From contig NC_068343.1 in assembly GCF_014633365.1 (NCBI RefSeq), positions 32,147,307 through 32,211,306 on the forward strand: 64,000 nucleotides of DNA, written 5' to 3'. Shown piece after piece: positions 35,314 to 46,811 of this stretch; the stretch's first letter is position 1, and every line of letters begins with the position of its first letter. The notes beneath the pieces were generated by a model that saw nothing but the letters and a program-made list of their open reading frames with translations, did no database searches and had not been told where the DNA came from. A program made the translations under genes and the position numbers. This DNA is from Diospyros lotus (taxonomy: Eukaryota; Streptophyta; Magnoliopsida; Ericales; Ebenaceae).

Positions 35314-36580
35314 TATTTATATAATAAAGCAGAACGATTTTTTGAAAATGTCTAAAATGTATTAGAGATACATTTTGATCCTATGATTGAGATGAGCTTT
35401 GAATGTTGGTGAATGGTTGAGATGAATTAGACTTCTCGCCTAACTTTTCTCTCTCTTCCACTCCTTCACTCTATCTCTCTCTCTCACAAACTCACCTATT
35501 CACTCTCTCACACAGGCATATACATACAGAGGCATATATACACACACATATGCATATACACATAAACCCTCGCGCGATGTGCTTGCGGCAGGGGGGCAAT
35601 GACGGTGCTTGCATCGGTTGGCCGCTGGTAGCAGCTAACCCATTGCCCTCGATTGGCAACTATGGGGGGTTCGAGGAACCCTCGATCGGCGGTTGGAGGT
35701 AGCTGGCATGGGTGGGAGGAAGAAGAAGATGGGAAGGAAAAAATGAAAATAAAGAAAGAAAAGAAAATATAAAATATGAAAAAAATGAGAAAATTGGGGA
35801 AAATGACATTGTTGATGGGTGGATTTTAGCGTAAGGGAGGCAGCCAAAGAGGTGATGCGGGTGTAACCGTTTGCTGGGTTTCTCCTCTAGATTGATTGAT
35901 TTAAAAATAATTATTTTTAAATTATTTACATTATGTTGGACAATGTAAATTAAGTATTGGTTTTGTTGAATTAAACCCTTGGTTGATGTTGTTTGAAAAT
36001 TGTTAATGGATGGGTTTTGCGGGTTGGCCTCCCTTCCTGTTGTTTTTTTTTTATTTTTTTTGAAAATATTTAAAAATAATTTATTTATTATTTTATTTTA
36101 TTAATTCTATTTTTTTATTCAGGCACAGGGTTTGGAAACACAAGGTTCGGGAACACAAGGGTTCTCGACCACTCACGGTCGCAGCCATGGCAGCCAGCGG
36201 CGGCTGGTATGCATTGTTTAATATTTAATTTATTCATATTGTATAACACTTAGTGATGTGCATTATTATATAGATTTAGTAATTTTTTTTCTTCTTATTA
36301 TAAAATGCTAACAAGTATATACAATAATTTTTATTTTTATTTTTTGTTCAGTGTTTACAATTTTTTTTTACTTGCTCTTATATTTTGATTTACAATATAT
36401 TGGTGAACATTATAAATCTTATATGTTTGTTTATTATTTGAGTTTTGTAGAGTGTTTAATACAAGTAAAATTGTTACAAATTCTTCATAATTTTTAATAT
36501 AATATGTATAAATTATAATTATATTTTAATCTTAATATTATTTATGTTGTGCCTTTAGGCACGGCCTATGTGTATATAGA
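35314..36580 (+). mobile_element. Second Helitron-like unit (degenerate 5' end and hairpin 3' end)
   Basis: The 5' side TTTATATAATAAAGCAGAACG (about 35315), followed by TTTTTTGAAAATGTCT, resembles the ends at 33476 and 36922. A perfect GTGCCTTTAGGCAC palindrome at 36549-36562 is a Helitron 3' hairpin, but no clean CTAG follows. Its body has the same order as its sisters: TCTCTC tract, microsatellite, GC-rich block, AT-rich tail. The pairing of these two ends is inferred. Confidence 0.55.
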
Positions 36581-36921
36581 TACCCATTTTTTGTAAAGTT
36601 TTAACCCACTCTTTTGGTGTATGATAATATAATGTTTTTTTTTTATATGTATAAAATTTTAGATTGCACCGTACTAGTTGTTGTGCATTATTTGATATTT
36701 AATTTTTTTTTATTTGATTTGTTTGGAATTGTATAATATAGGTTGGTAATTAATTGTAGAATATAGGTTGAAATTGTAAAACACAGACTGCTTTATTATA
36801 TTGACTGATACTTTTTTGTAAAATACAAACTGATATTTTTTTTTATACAATAACTTTAATTTTTGTTTTTTGTTCAATTTTTAAATTTTTTTTACTTACT
36901 CTTATATTTTAATTTATAATA

Positions 36922-39620
36922 TCTATATAATAAGACACAAATGTTTTTGAAATGTCTCAAATGTATAGACATTTCAATGGCTGGGATCATTTCTGATACA
37001 TTTGATGGCTGAGATTAAATTTTACATTTCAATTTCCCGCTCTAATTGTCTATCCTCTCTTTCTCTCTCTCACTGACCCACCCACTCACTTCCTCATTCA
37101 CGACCTCTCTCTCTTCCTCTATCTTTCTCTCTCTCACAGACCCACCCCCTTCATCCGTCGTTCGCTGCTATGGCCAGATCTCAGAGGTATGTGATGTTTG
37201 CTTTGTGTGTGTGTTTGTGATGTTTGTTGTGTGTGTGATGTTTGCTGTGTATATGTATGTGTGTTGTGTGTGTGTGTTCTGCGGGTATCTGTGTGTTCTG
37301 TGTTATGTGTATATATCTATATGTGTGTGTATATATCTATATATATAATATATGGGTGTGTGCAACGGATGTTTGCTGTGTATATGTATGTGTATGTTAT
37401 GTGCGTGTATCTGTGTGTTTTGTGTTGTGTGTGTATATATCCATATGTGTGTATATATCTATATCTATATCTATATCTATATATGGGTGTGTCTAACGGC
37501 CGCAAGGTGGGTCGGCCGCCATCGTGGACCCACCTCGCGACCGTCCCACAGAGAGAGAGAGAGTCCTCCGATGGCAGTGGGTCGGCGGTCGACCTTGGCA
37601 ATGGCGGTGGGTCGGCAGACTGTTTTCACCTCAATTTGTCTTTTTTCTTTCTTTCTGTATTGTTCCCGGATACCACATATTTATATAATTTATAATTTAT
37701 ATAATTTGCTTAGGGTGAGTTGAAAAATGGAAGTTGGAATCTTTTCTTGGGAACTGAAATTTTTGGTTGTTTTTCTTTTGGTTTCATTTGAGATTTTGTT
37801 GGTAGTTATGTAAATGAGGGAAAAGTTGAAATATTTTCCTGGGTTGGAATTTGTAATGGAATGTGTTGAATTATCCTATTTGGTTCTATTTTGTGTTGGC
37901 TTTTATGTTGTTTACCTACATACATACAGTAATATACATACATATAATATAGAATGAGTTCGTCTTTGTTTTCAACTTTTGTCTTATTATTTTAATTATA
38001 ATCGGTGTAATACAGTAATATACATACATACGAATTTACATTGGGGTTCCAAAAATTTTGAATGTCTTTTTTGGGTGAATCTTATTGGGTAAGCTGAATT
38101 TAATCTACTTGGGTGAATCTTATTATTTCATTGAATTTAATCTAATTGTTATAGGTTTTCATTGAGTTGATAATTTTTCTATTTCAAGGAATTTATGCTT
38201 CCAAAAATGCAAATTTTGAAGTACGGTTTCGCTCCATCCTCCTGTTGTGTCTTTGGAGAATTTCAATGAAATCCCCTCTTCATTGAAAATTTGGGTTTTC
38301 TTGATGCATAATTTAGGGCAACATCTTCTTCTTTTGGAACTCTATGCTTTAAGCCTTTTGGTATAATATGTATAATTTAAGTGTCTTCTTTTTTTAAATA
38401 TGTATAATTTAAGAATTTGACATTTATAATTATTTTTTTTAAATCATGGATGATCAAATACTATTTTTAGTGTAAAATTTTATTCAAATAATAATATGAA
38501 AGTAGGAAGTTTAATTTAAAATTTAATATTTTATTTTTAGGTGTTGAATCTTTGATACTTAAAAAAATTTGATCATCCATGATTTAAAAATATTAAATCA
38601 CACCTTAGTGATTGCTAGACAAAGTAACTTTATCTTATTGAGTTACTTATAGATAGATATTCAATAATTTTTATTTTATTTTATTAATTCAATTTTTTAT
38701 TTTATTACAATAATTTTTTTTAATTAAAATAATATAAAAAAAAACATGTTCCTCTACCATGCGTGGTCGGGAACTCTTGGGTTCCTTTCGTTGATGGCCG
38801 CGACCATGGTCGCAGCCATGTGTGTTTGTGTGTGTATATATATATAGGTGTGTGAGTGTATATATATATATATATAGATGTGTGTGTGTGTATTCGGGGG
38901 TTTGAGGGTGGCCACGTTCGTCGCGACTACACACCGGCGGGAGCGAGAAAGGTGTGAGAGAGAGATGGAATAGATGGGTGGCTACGGCCGTGGTTGTAGC
39001 TATGGGGAGCAAGAGGGAAGGAAGATGGTTGTGGAGGGTAAAATAAAAATTTTGAAAATTGTTGGTGAATTTTGGCGGGAGTGGTTGTGGAGAGCAAAAA
39101 AAATAATTTTAATTTAAACTCACACACTAAAAAAAATGTAGAGTAGTGACATTTTAATTTTAATTTTTTTTAAATTGCATAGTATTGATTGTTTTACATT
39201 ATTTGATATTTATTTTTTTTATATTTGATTTGTTTGGAGTTGTAGAATACAGAGTGGTATTTAATTGTAAAATACAGACAGATATGTAGAATACAGACTG
39301 GTATTTAATTGTAGAATACAGACAGATATATTAAATATAGGCTGGTAAAACACTTGCTGAATCTATATAACTTTAATTTTTATTTTTTGTTTAGTATTTA
39401 TATTTTTTTTTTACTTACTCTTATATTTTAATTTACAATATTGGTGAACATTATAAATCTTATATGTTTGTTTCTTATTTGAGTTTTTTAGAGTATTTAA
39501 TATAAGTAAAATTGTTACAAGTTCTTTACAAATTTTAATATAATACATAAAAATATATAATTGTATTTTAATCTTAATATTATTTATATCATCGTGCCTT
39601 TAGGCATGGGTATACGCTAG
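36922..39620 (+). mobile_element. Inner non-autonomous Helitron nested in a sister copy
   Basis: The left end TCTATATAATAAGACAC (36922) follows A. The right end has the GTGCCTTTAGGCAT hairpin (39594-39607) and CTAG (39617-39620) followed by T. Sequence left of 36922 (ACTCTTATATTTTAATTTATAATA) joins sensibly to AACATTATAAATCTTATATG after 39621, as in the inner element's own tail at about 39420-39470. The inner copy therefore interrupted a sister element. It includes TG/TA microsatellites (37198-37490, 38815-38895) and a tandem of TGTAGAATACAGACTGGTAT units (about 39240-39345). No helicase is present. Confidence 0.8.
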
Positions 39621-39975
39621 TTGTTTAACATTATAAATCTTATATGTTTGTTTATTATTTGAGTTTTGTAGAGAGTTTAATACAAGCAAAATTTTTACAA
39701 GTTCTTCATAAATTTCAACATAATACACCGAGCTTTTACACCGTGTATTTTAATCTTAATATTATTTATATCGTGTCTTTAGGCATGTTTATATTCATTT
39801 TTTGATAATTTCGTGTTTAAGAACTATATACATTGTCTTCAGATATGTGATATAAACGAGTTTAGACTTTTAGTTTAGTATGTGTCCGAGTTCAGTACTT
39901 GATTATTTTACGTTCAAATTTAATGTTTAATTTTTTTTAGTTGCACCGTGCCTTCAGGCATGGGTTATCCCTAGT

Positions 39976-40551
39976 ATACTATACATTTTTCTAAGACAAA
40001 AATGAAAATGACAAGGAGACTTATGTCTCATTATAGTTTCAAATGGAATAAAATAAATTATTATAAACCATTTCACAAATACCTGTAACATTCATCCATT
40101 CATACAATCACATTGTATTCTAAGTCTATGATCACCATTTCATTCAATCTCATTGAATAACAAGGAACATAAAATATCAAAATCCATGTTAATGTAATAT
40201 GCATCATTTTTCGGCCTACTGATATCTCATATCATGTGCATTAATTAGTTCTAAGTCATAGCAATCACATTACATTAAAATAGAAACTGAAAAACCTAAA
40301 AATCACAAAATAATGACCAAACTGTCGATAGTTTCTAGAGACTGTCGATAGTTTTTGGGTTTTGCACATACTGTCAACAGTCTTTGCATATTGTCGATAG
40401 TTCATCAAGACTAATGCCTAGAACTATTGACAGTCCATGCTATGCTGTAGACAGTTAAATGTTACACCTGCAAAATAGAGAGCAAATCTCCACACGAAAC
40501 ACATACACAATACATTAACATAAGCATAGATTGATGAAAAACTGAGCCGAC
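39976..40551 (-). other. Remaining copia-2 leader next to the primer site
   Basis: Right of the Helitrons the copia-2 untranslated leader continues to the primer binding site. It contains the palindrome array at 40321-40455 and no coding frame. Confidence 0.6.
40321..40455. repeat. Palindrome array, core ACTGTCGATAGT
   Basis: Cores near 40325, 40345, 40374, 40394, 40427 and 40448 give gaps 20, 29, 20, 33 and 21. The word is almost the same as that in the copia-2 left LTR (CTGTCGACAG). It lies in the leader about 100 bp from the primer site. Confidence 0.85.
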
Positions 40552-40563
40552 GCTCTAATACCA
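40552..40563 (-). promoter_or_regulatory. Copia-2 primer binding site (tRNA-Met type)
   Basis: Minus strand TGGTATTAGAGC is one mismatch from the standard TGGTATCAGAGC. It lies one base from the LTR edge TGTTGGGGAACGC at 40565, which fixes this LTR as the 5' LTR of a minus-strand element. Confidence 0.85.
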
Positions 40564-40564
40564 C

Positions 40565-43500
40565 TGTTGGGGAACGCTAACTCTTGGTGTACCAAATGCA
40601 AGGGTTTCGGATTTCAATTTTTTTTTGAAAAACAAATCAACTGCGCAGCGAAAATAAGGCACAAAACCACCATGCAAGACTTGGTATCATACAATCATAT
40701 GCATAAAACTGAAACCATTCCATAGGATGTTTAGAAATATACGTTATGGAGATGTCAATTTCGATGTAGGGGTTGAACAAACCTCTGGTGGTAGCAACTC
40801 TTGCCTCCAACAACTTTCCGAATGGTCCACTGAGTAGTCTCCTACTGCTCCGAATAGCAAACCAAGTGACTAGCCTGTCTCCCAAAAGTATGAGAGACCT
40901 AGTTAGTCCACGCTCCTCATGTGGATGAACCCCATAGGAAGACCCATGTGCTAGACAAGTCTCCTATCGGTGATTCAAGCTGGATATTAGGTTAAAAAAA
41001 AAAAGGATACCCAATCCAATAAACTCTTTATTGGAATGGGATTTCTACTCAAGCAAATAGGAAATGGTTGGAGCAACAAGTGGAACAATGGGCTAAGGTT
41101 TTGGGCACTGGAATAAGGAATAAGAAGGGCACAATGGCTGAGAGAAAAGAGCCCAGTCACCAATACCAAGAAGCCTCTATCCTTTCTTGTGACACCCGTA
41201 ACTTACTTACATGCTTAATAATAATAATAATATTCGAATGAACTTTAAGGTTTAGCATAGAAAAACTGGAGAAACCAGACTTTTATAAACTTAAGTAAAG
41301 TTTCGAACATAATAAAATTCAAATCATGTTTTGTGTAAATATAAAGTTTGACATGGAAACATGGTTTCAACAGAAGAAAGGAAGACTTCGTGAAGATGCT
41401 TTATAGCAATAGCATATATAAAAATATTCAGAGCTTAAAGCCAAACTCATACTTCCTTTAAATTAGATAAAAATCCAAGACATGCTTTATGGTATACATA
41501 TAGGAAAAGATCAGAGTTTAACCCCAAGAACTTTGTTTCAAAAGGAAACTAAAACTTAAATTCTTGAAAATTCTTTTTAAACGAGCCACCACGCTCCACG
41601 TCTACGTCTCGATCTCCTCAATCATGATCACCTGGGGGGGGGGGGAACATAATAGGGTGAGATTACTCAAATCTCAGTAAGTATAAGAGAACTATCAAAC
41701 ATATTTAAACATGACATGAACTTGCAACATGAACATATAACATAAGGGGACACAATAGGTTCTACCAACTTGCAAGGGTAAGAACTTTCGTGCGTAGCAC
41801 TACTAAACCTCGATCCTGTAACTTGCTTGAGAACATGAAACTTGCTTGAAACTTAATACGAGGGACCACATAAACATGATTCATGAGTGTGCTTAAACAT
41901 CATAGATAGTTCATAGTGTACTTACCTTAACTTGGTTGGAAAGGATCCAATTTTTTCCATGAGGTTGTTTTGCTCCTGTTTCTTCACCAAATTTGCTCCT
42001 TCTTTCTTCAGAATTTTCCCCTCACTCTTTATCAAAAAATCCTCTCTTCTAATTCTCTCAACCTTACCCAAATTCTTATAAAACTTGTGAACTACCTTAA
42101 GGCCAATTTATAGACATTTTCGGCCAATCATGTTTTGCCACATGTCCCATCATCATGAGGCCTCATTATTACCTTTCATGTGTGGCCAATAAATGCTTGC
42201 CACATGTCCTTAAGATAAGGTTTGGAGACTTTTGCAAACTTGGAGGCTAAGTAAGCTTTTTACTGGCCAATCATGCGATGCCACCTCAGGGGGTCATTAT
42301 GAGCCATCATGTGATCTTATCTTATCTTCCTAATGACCAATGGAAGCTTGCCATATGTCCTTGATATTTTGAGCCTCACATGCTTAATTAGATTTTCAAC
42401 ACTTCCATCATTACATCTCACATGGTTTAATTCATTTTTCTACATTTCCCATCATTACTCCCACATGGTTAATTGATTTTCTACATTTCCCATCATTACT
42501 CTCACATGGTTAATTGATTTTCTACATTTCCCATCATTACACCTTTAACTAGTTAACTATATTTGCTTACCTTAACTACTTAGTTTGAGATATTTTGATG
42601 AGATATTTTAAGGTTTCAAGAACTACATCTTGGCCTGAACTTTTTGGATAATTTGCACTTAGACCCTTGCAACTTGGTCCTCGGGCCATTTTTTCATCGC
42701 ATTTTAGCCCCCGAAGAAAGGATAAATTACGCTAATACCCCAAGATTTTAGGTAAATTACACTTTTACCCGAACTTCAATATTTACAATTTTGCCCCTGG
42801 CTCAGAAACTGAATTTTTGTCACAAGACTTCCATAATCCCTTAAAATGTCCTATTTCTTCAAGTATCTAAATCTAAAAAATCTCAAGTATTACATCATAT
42901 TTCAGTCTAAAAATCTCAGGTGTTACATTTCTGCTCATTCTTCCCTTTTATATCCAAGGCTAAAACCTTGAAATGCCTAATATGGACAAATGACCACAAG
43001 GGGGTGTGAGGAGACAAATGGGAGACTGCCCAGACCTCTAAGGATGAAGGACCAACCACTTTGGTCTACAATAAGGATCCCTCCATCTCCTCAAAGTACC
43101 CTGAAAGACCCTGAGTGACAATTAGCATTATGTCAGGGCGATCCTACCAGTAATGAAGTCAAACTTCAATGAGAACCTATTTAGGCTTTCAATTCCTATG
43201 TACTATAATCCCTTCATCGATTAACATCCCGATCGAGTGAGACTCATAGAGTGATCAAACTCACTAACTTGATAGCTATATATGCCAAGATCTAGCGTGG
43301 TGTGGTTGAGATGACACATCAGAACTTCTTCCGACATTGGAAACACTTTCCAATCAAGTGTACTCTGGCCAGAGATTCATATAACCATAACCACCACTGA
43401 TCGCATAGGATGTTCGCCTTATGCCAGAGGTTGATGGATCCTATTAGCAACCACCTGCCTCCATATGCCACTACACAGAGACCACACAGTGTATCTCCCT

Positions 43501-44070
43501 ATCCAGTAACTGAGCAACTTTTAACAAAGGTAAATCTCAGGCACCAACATACAAGACAACTGTGTTGCCTCTAGTCTAAGGACTAGTAACACAATCAAGT
43601 GCTTGTGATAGATCTAAGATCCTCTTAGCCATGCGATATGTCACATTTATTACATTTAGTAGAAGTTCCACTAACATTTACCCATATGTCTACTATATCC
43701 ATCTCATGGATTATGGCATGTGACTCACCATTCTTTATCATTAGTATCTCATACTAATCAAAGGTAGTAACCCGTGTGCCAATTCGTAATTGATTACTCA
43801 TAGCCCACTTCTAAGAAATCTAAGGACTAGGAATCTGTACTTTAAGAAATCCTTAGTTTGATAATTTTTGTCACATATGCTTAACACTTAAGAATAAGAT
43901 CATCAACAGGAAATCTAAGGGATCATTCATATATGATAATTGGAGAGGTATGAATGAAGATATGACCTTAAAATATGAAAATATATTTATTTATATTTGC
44001 TAGATTTATATCATTAGCCTCTAATTGTCACCGCTACATGTCATCCAAATCTAACATTAATGCACTAACA
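40565..44070 (-). mobile_element. Copia-2 right (5') LTR, split by solo LTR D
   Basis: The LTR starts at the primer-site boundary (40565) and ends at 44070, where the minus strand starts TGTTAGTGCATTAATG. Without D it is about 1.76 kb. A minus-strand TATAAAAGGGA box (about 42940-42950) separates U3 from R-U5. It matches the left LTR at 26212-27226 and 23245-23335 but lacks the roughly 490-bp palindrome-rich segment; the junction shows AGGA microhomology. TTAAG follows at 44071-44075; the left partner of any target duplication is lost. Confidence 0.85.
41188..42927 (-). mobile_element. Solo LTR D (gypsy-type)
   Basis: The element runs from TGTGACACCCG (41188) to CTCAGGTGTTACA (42927), 1740 bp, with perfect duplication TTTCT at 41183-41187 and 42928-42932. 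A minus-strand CTATAAATTGG (about 42103-42113) supports minus orientation. A G11 run occurs near 41635. It belongs to a different family from A/B/C and has no obvious palindrome array. No internal gypsy sequence flanks it. Confidence 0.95.
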
Positions 44071-45364
44071 TTAAGAACAAGTGGCATCATGGAGTAGAAA
44101 CCTGCATTCTCTTTCATGCACACATTTTATACAACAATTTTATTTTTTGGGGTTTCTTACTTGGAAGGTTCATATTCTAACTTGAGTTCATCACCTAGAA
44201 TATTCAAAAGTCTTAGGCAAGGCAAGTGATTCTTAAGGAAATGAAGTTCTTGAAGTGTAGGTTTTGGAAAGTTTGTTATTTTTGAGGCATTTCATGTTTT
44301 ATAAAAACTATATGTGTTTTTGTGTGATGCACTATGAGTATATATAGGTTATATTTATGTGATATCAAGTGTATCAAACATTTTAAATGTATTATACGAA
44401 CTATGTTTATATTTAAGGCATGTCATTTTATTTTGGTCGAGACAAATGACTTTTTACATTAATATAAAGCCTGAACCCTTAGAAATTTATTCTAAGAATT
44501 TCTAAATATTTTTGGTTGGAACCCCTGAAGAGTCTTCCTTTTTCTTTCAAATTTGGTATTTTGGAATGAATGCAAATTTTAGACTATTTAATATGAGTTA
44601 ATTATGAATTAAACTAGGTTTGATTTGTGAAGATGAGTGCGCACACAAAGACCCCGCCTTGATAAATTAAATTGAACACAAGATTTTAGGTGGAAAGGCA
44701 AGACAACATGTCAAGTTTGATTGGCATTAGGATCCTAGGAAACCCTTAGTGGTGAGTGGCCACTAGATGGGATGAAATACCCTTTTATTGAGGGTGTGTT
44801 TCCAAGCTGTACTTTAGGAATCTTTTTTGAAAATATTTCTTATAAAGGCCCTTTACCAACCTTTATGATTTACATCTTATTTTAAAAGCTTCATTCACTT
44901 AACCTTTCATTTTCATTATTTATTTTTTGCAAATTAATGAGAAATTATTCTCTTAAGTGATGCTTAGGAACGTTTACATCTAGTGCATTTACTTGAATAG
45001 GTGCACCTTAACCTTTCACTAATTGTTGAACGAGGTTAGTTTATTTCACACTAGGGTTATCTTCTTCAGCCTCTTATCAAATTAATTATGCTTGAGCTTC
45101 CTACAAAAATCTTAAGATCAAACTTCTAATTAGACATGGCCACAGATGAGAATGGTGAGGGAATATCCATCTTGCCTTGTCGTATTAGGCATATTGTATC
45201 GATTAGTTGGGTTTTAGTCACCATATGTAACTTAAGCACTGTTAACAATTGGTCGACTATTTCATTTCCTATAGCATGGGTTGCATTGATAATCTGTTAA
45301 CTATCCCTAATTCATTTGGTTGGGCACCATAGAATATTTGTAGACCATTCTCATCCATGAATAG
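44071..45364. other. Unassigned, no gene supported
   Basis: AGTGGCATCATGGA near 44080 loosely resembles a tRNA-Met primer site (8 of 12), so this could be the leader of a lost element. Nothing further supports that. No coding frame or repeat pair was recognised. Confidence 0.35.
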
Positions 45365-46377
45365 TGTAAGACCCCATCCCAACCTGAGGCATTACAAGGA
45401 ACACCAACCCTTCTTATGATGACCCCACCCTTAGAAACCCCAGCCGAGGCACCAAGAAAGGATGCCAAGAAGAAATGGTACATGTTGGAGTCATAAGAGA
45501 ACACAACCTAACATTTAATAATCAACAACATGATTATATATATATATATATATATTAGATTAAACATCATATACTATCTCATACAACGGGCTATACACCT
45601 AAAGCATTACAAAAGAAGACAAAACAGGGCCCTCAAAGGCTATACATCCATAAACTAGGGCACCATATCAAAAGAAAACCCCTAAGGATCTTTTGTCTAG
45701 GTCAGCTCTGTACACGTCTAGGCACTGGACCCCACATTGCTAGGCTCCCATCACCCATAGTCTTGCCCCTACTTGGAATGATGTAAAAACAAATGAGTTA
45801 CAAAGTCCAGCAAGTAATATAGAAATAAAGACAATGGGAGTAATAGAGCCCAACCCCAAATGATAACAAACACTCTCACCCATGCATGTAGGAAGGGGTG
45901 GAATCAAGCCAGAAGTATGGTGAACACAACACACATACATTAATGATAAGCTGATATCAAATCACAATGAACATGTAAAGATATAAAGATGAATGTTCCC
46001 ACATAACCATTATACATAGCCATTTAAAGGGGGATCTAAGTCCCATATGAGTCCGGCCCTTGTGGCCCACCTGAGCTTGACATGAGTTTGGCTTAAAAGC
46101 CCACTCGAGCTTCTATTTAACACCATACCCAATGGATCTTGTCCTCAGCATGCAATATATAATCCACTAGACCATGCCATGCATCACAAAACATCATGCT
46201 CAACACATAATCAATGCATAAAATCCCTCTTAATTACATGTACAAGGGAATTCAAACTTGTTTAATCATGTTTGACATGCATGGTATACATTCAAGAGTA
46301 AGGAAACATAAGCCGAGAGGGATAAAAGAGGATTTTAAGCTTATAAGAGGCTCTTGAGTCAAATATGGAGAAATCGG

Positions 46378-46467
46378 TTGACAGATGCCTTGGCATCTGT
46401 CAAAAGATTTCCCTTAAGAAGGCAATCTATCGGCAGATTGCTTCCAATTTTTTGACTAACAGATGCC
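46378..46467. repeat. Perfect inverted repeat TTGACAGATGCC and neighbour palindrome
   Basis: TTGACAGATGCC (46378-46389) and its exact complement (46392-46403) flank TT. A second inverted repeat GCAATCT/AGATTGC (46422-46428, 46435-46441) is centred 41 bp further on. A half-site AACAGATGCC follows at about 46458. Confidence 0.9.
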
Positions 46468-46700
46468 AAAATCACCCAACTCCCATGCTTTTCTCACTCA
46501 AACATGGTAAAGAGAATCAAACTCTTGCCAAATCCTTTGTAATGACTTGATTTTTCAATATAGAGAGCAAGGTGGTCTCATGTGGGATTTAAAGGAATTT
46601 CATGGGTGTTTTGGGAGTTTGTCGTTCATAGGTTTTTGGTTTCGTGTGAGTTTAGTCAACTCTTTGAGCTAAAAATTTCAAAATAGCCAAACAGAAACCT

Positions 46701-46808
46701 ATATTTCAAAACATGCCCTTTATATTTTGAAACATGACATTTATATTCCGAAACATGCTAAAGATAAACTTTTATTTCGAAACATGCACCCTATATTTTG
46801 AAACTTTT
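46701..46808. repeat. Phased repeat of TTTCGAAACATG
   Basis: Five copies of TATTT(C/T)(G/A)AAACATG or variants. Their ACATG ends lie near 46711, 46732, 46753, 46782 and 46803, giving gaps 21, 21, 29 and 21. The core TTTCGAAA is palindromic with a central CpG. Confidence 0.85.
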
Positions 46809-46811
46809 ACA

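Larger units (their letters stand above)
33476..39974 (+). mobile_element. Outer non-autonomous Helitron
   Basis: The left end TCTATATCATAAAACAAG (33476) follows an A. The right end is a GTGCCTTCAGGCAT hairpin (39949-39962) and CTAG (39971-39974) followed by T. TC...CTAG inserted between A and T with no target duplication, and a hairpin about 10 bp before the end, are the established Helitron features. No RepHel protein is present. Inside are two further 5' ends (about 35314 and 36922) and extra 3' ends (about 36549-36580, 39594-39620, 39755-39780), so it is a nest of related copies. GC-rich blocks (33800-34110, 35570-35700, 36120-36205, 37490-37625, 38745-38960) adjoin TA/TG microsatellites. 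The frames there follow composition. Confidence 0.8.
45365..46811 (-). mobile_element. Putative gypsy-type LTR G, one end only
   Basis: It starts TGTAAGACCCC at 45365. At 45690-45830 it shows the block order of A/B (GTCTAGG...ACACGT, GGACCCCACATTGCTAGG, AAAGTCCAGCAAGTAAT), so it is read on the minus strand. It contains a (TA)n run (45535-45555) and two palindrome groups at 46378-46441 and 46701-46808. A TTTTACA near 46811 could be the other end, but the five flanking bases do not match (AATAG, ACGAA). Confidence 0.45.

Noticed and set aside
37046..37723. Frames up to 165 codons rich in Val/Cys/Tyr
   Set aside because: These are translations of TG/TA microsatellite in all frames, not genes.
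44071..44075. TTAAG beside the copia-2 right LTR as evidence linking it to solo LTR B's TTAAG duplication
   Set aside because: B's own two TTAAG copies are fully explained as its target duplication. A third five-base match is likely coincidence, and the true left flank of copia-2 is lost.
44071..44090. AGTGGCATCATGGA as a primer binding site
   Set aside because: Only 8 of 12 positions match and no element follows, so I list it only as a remark.
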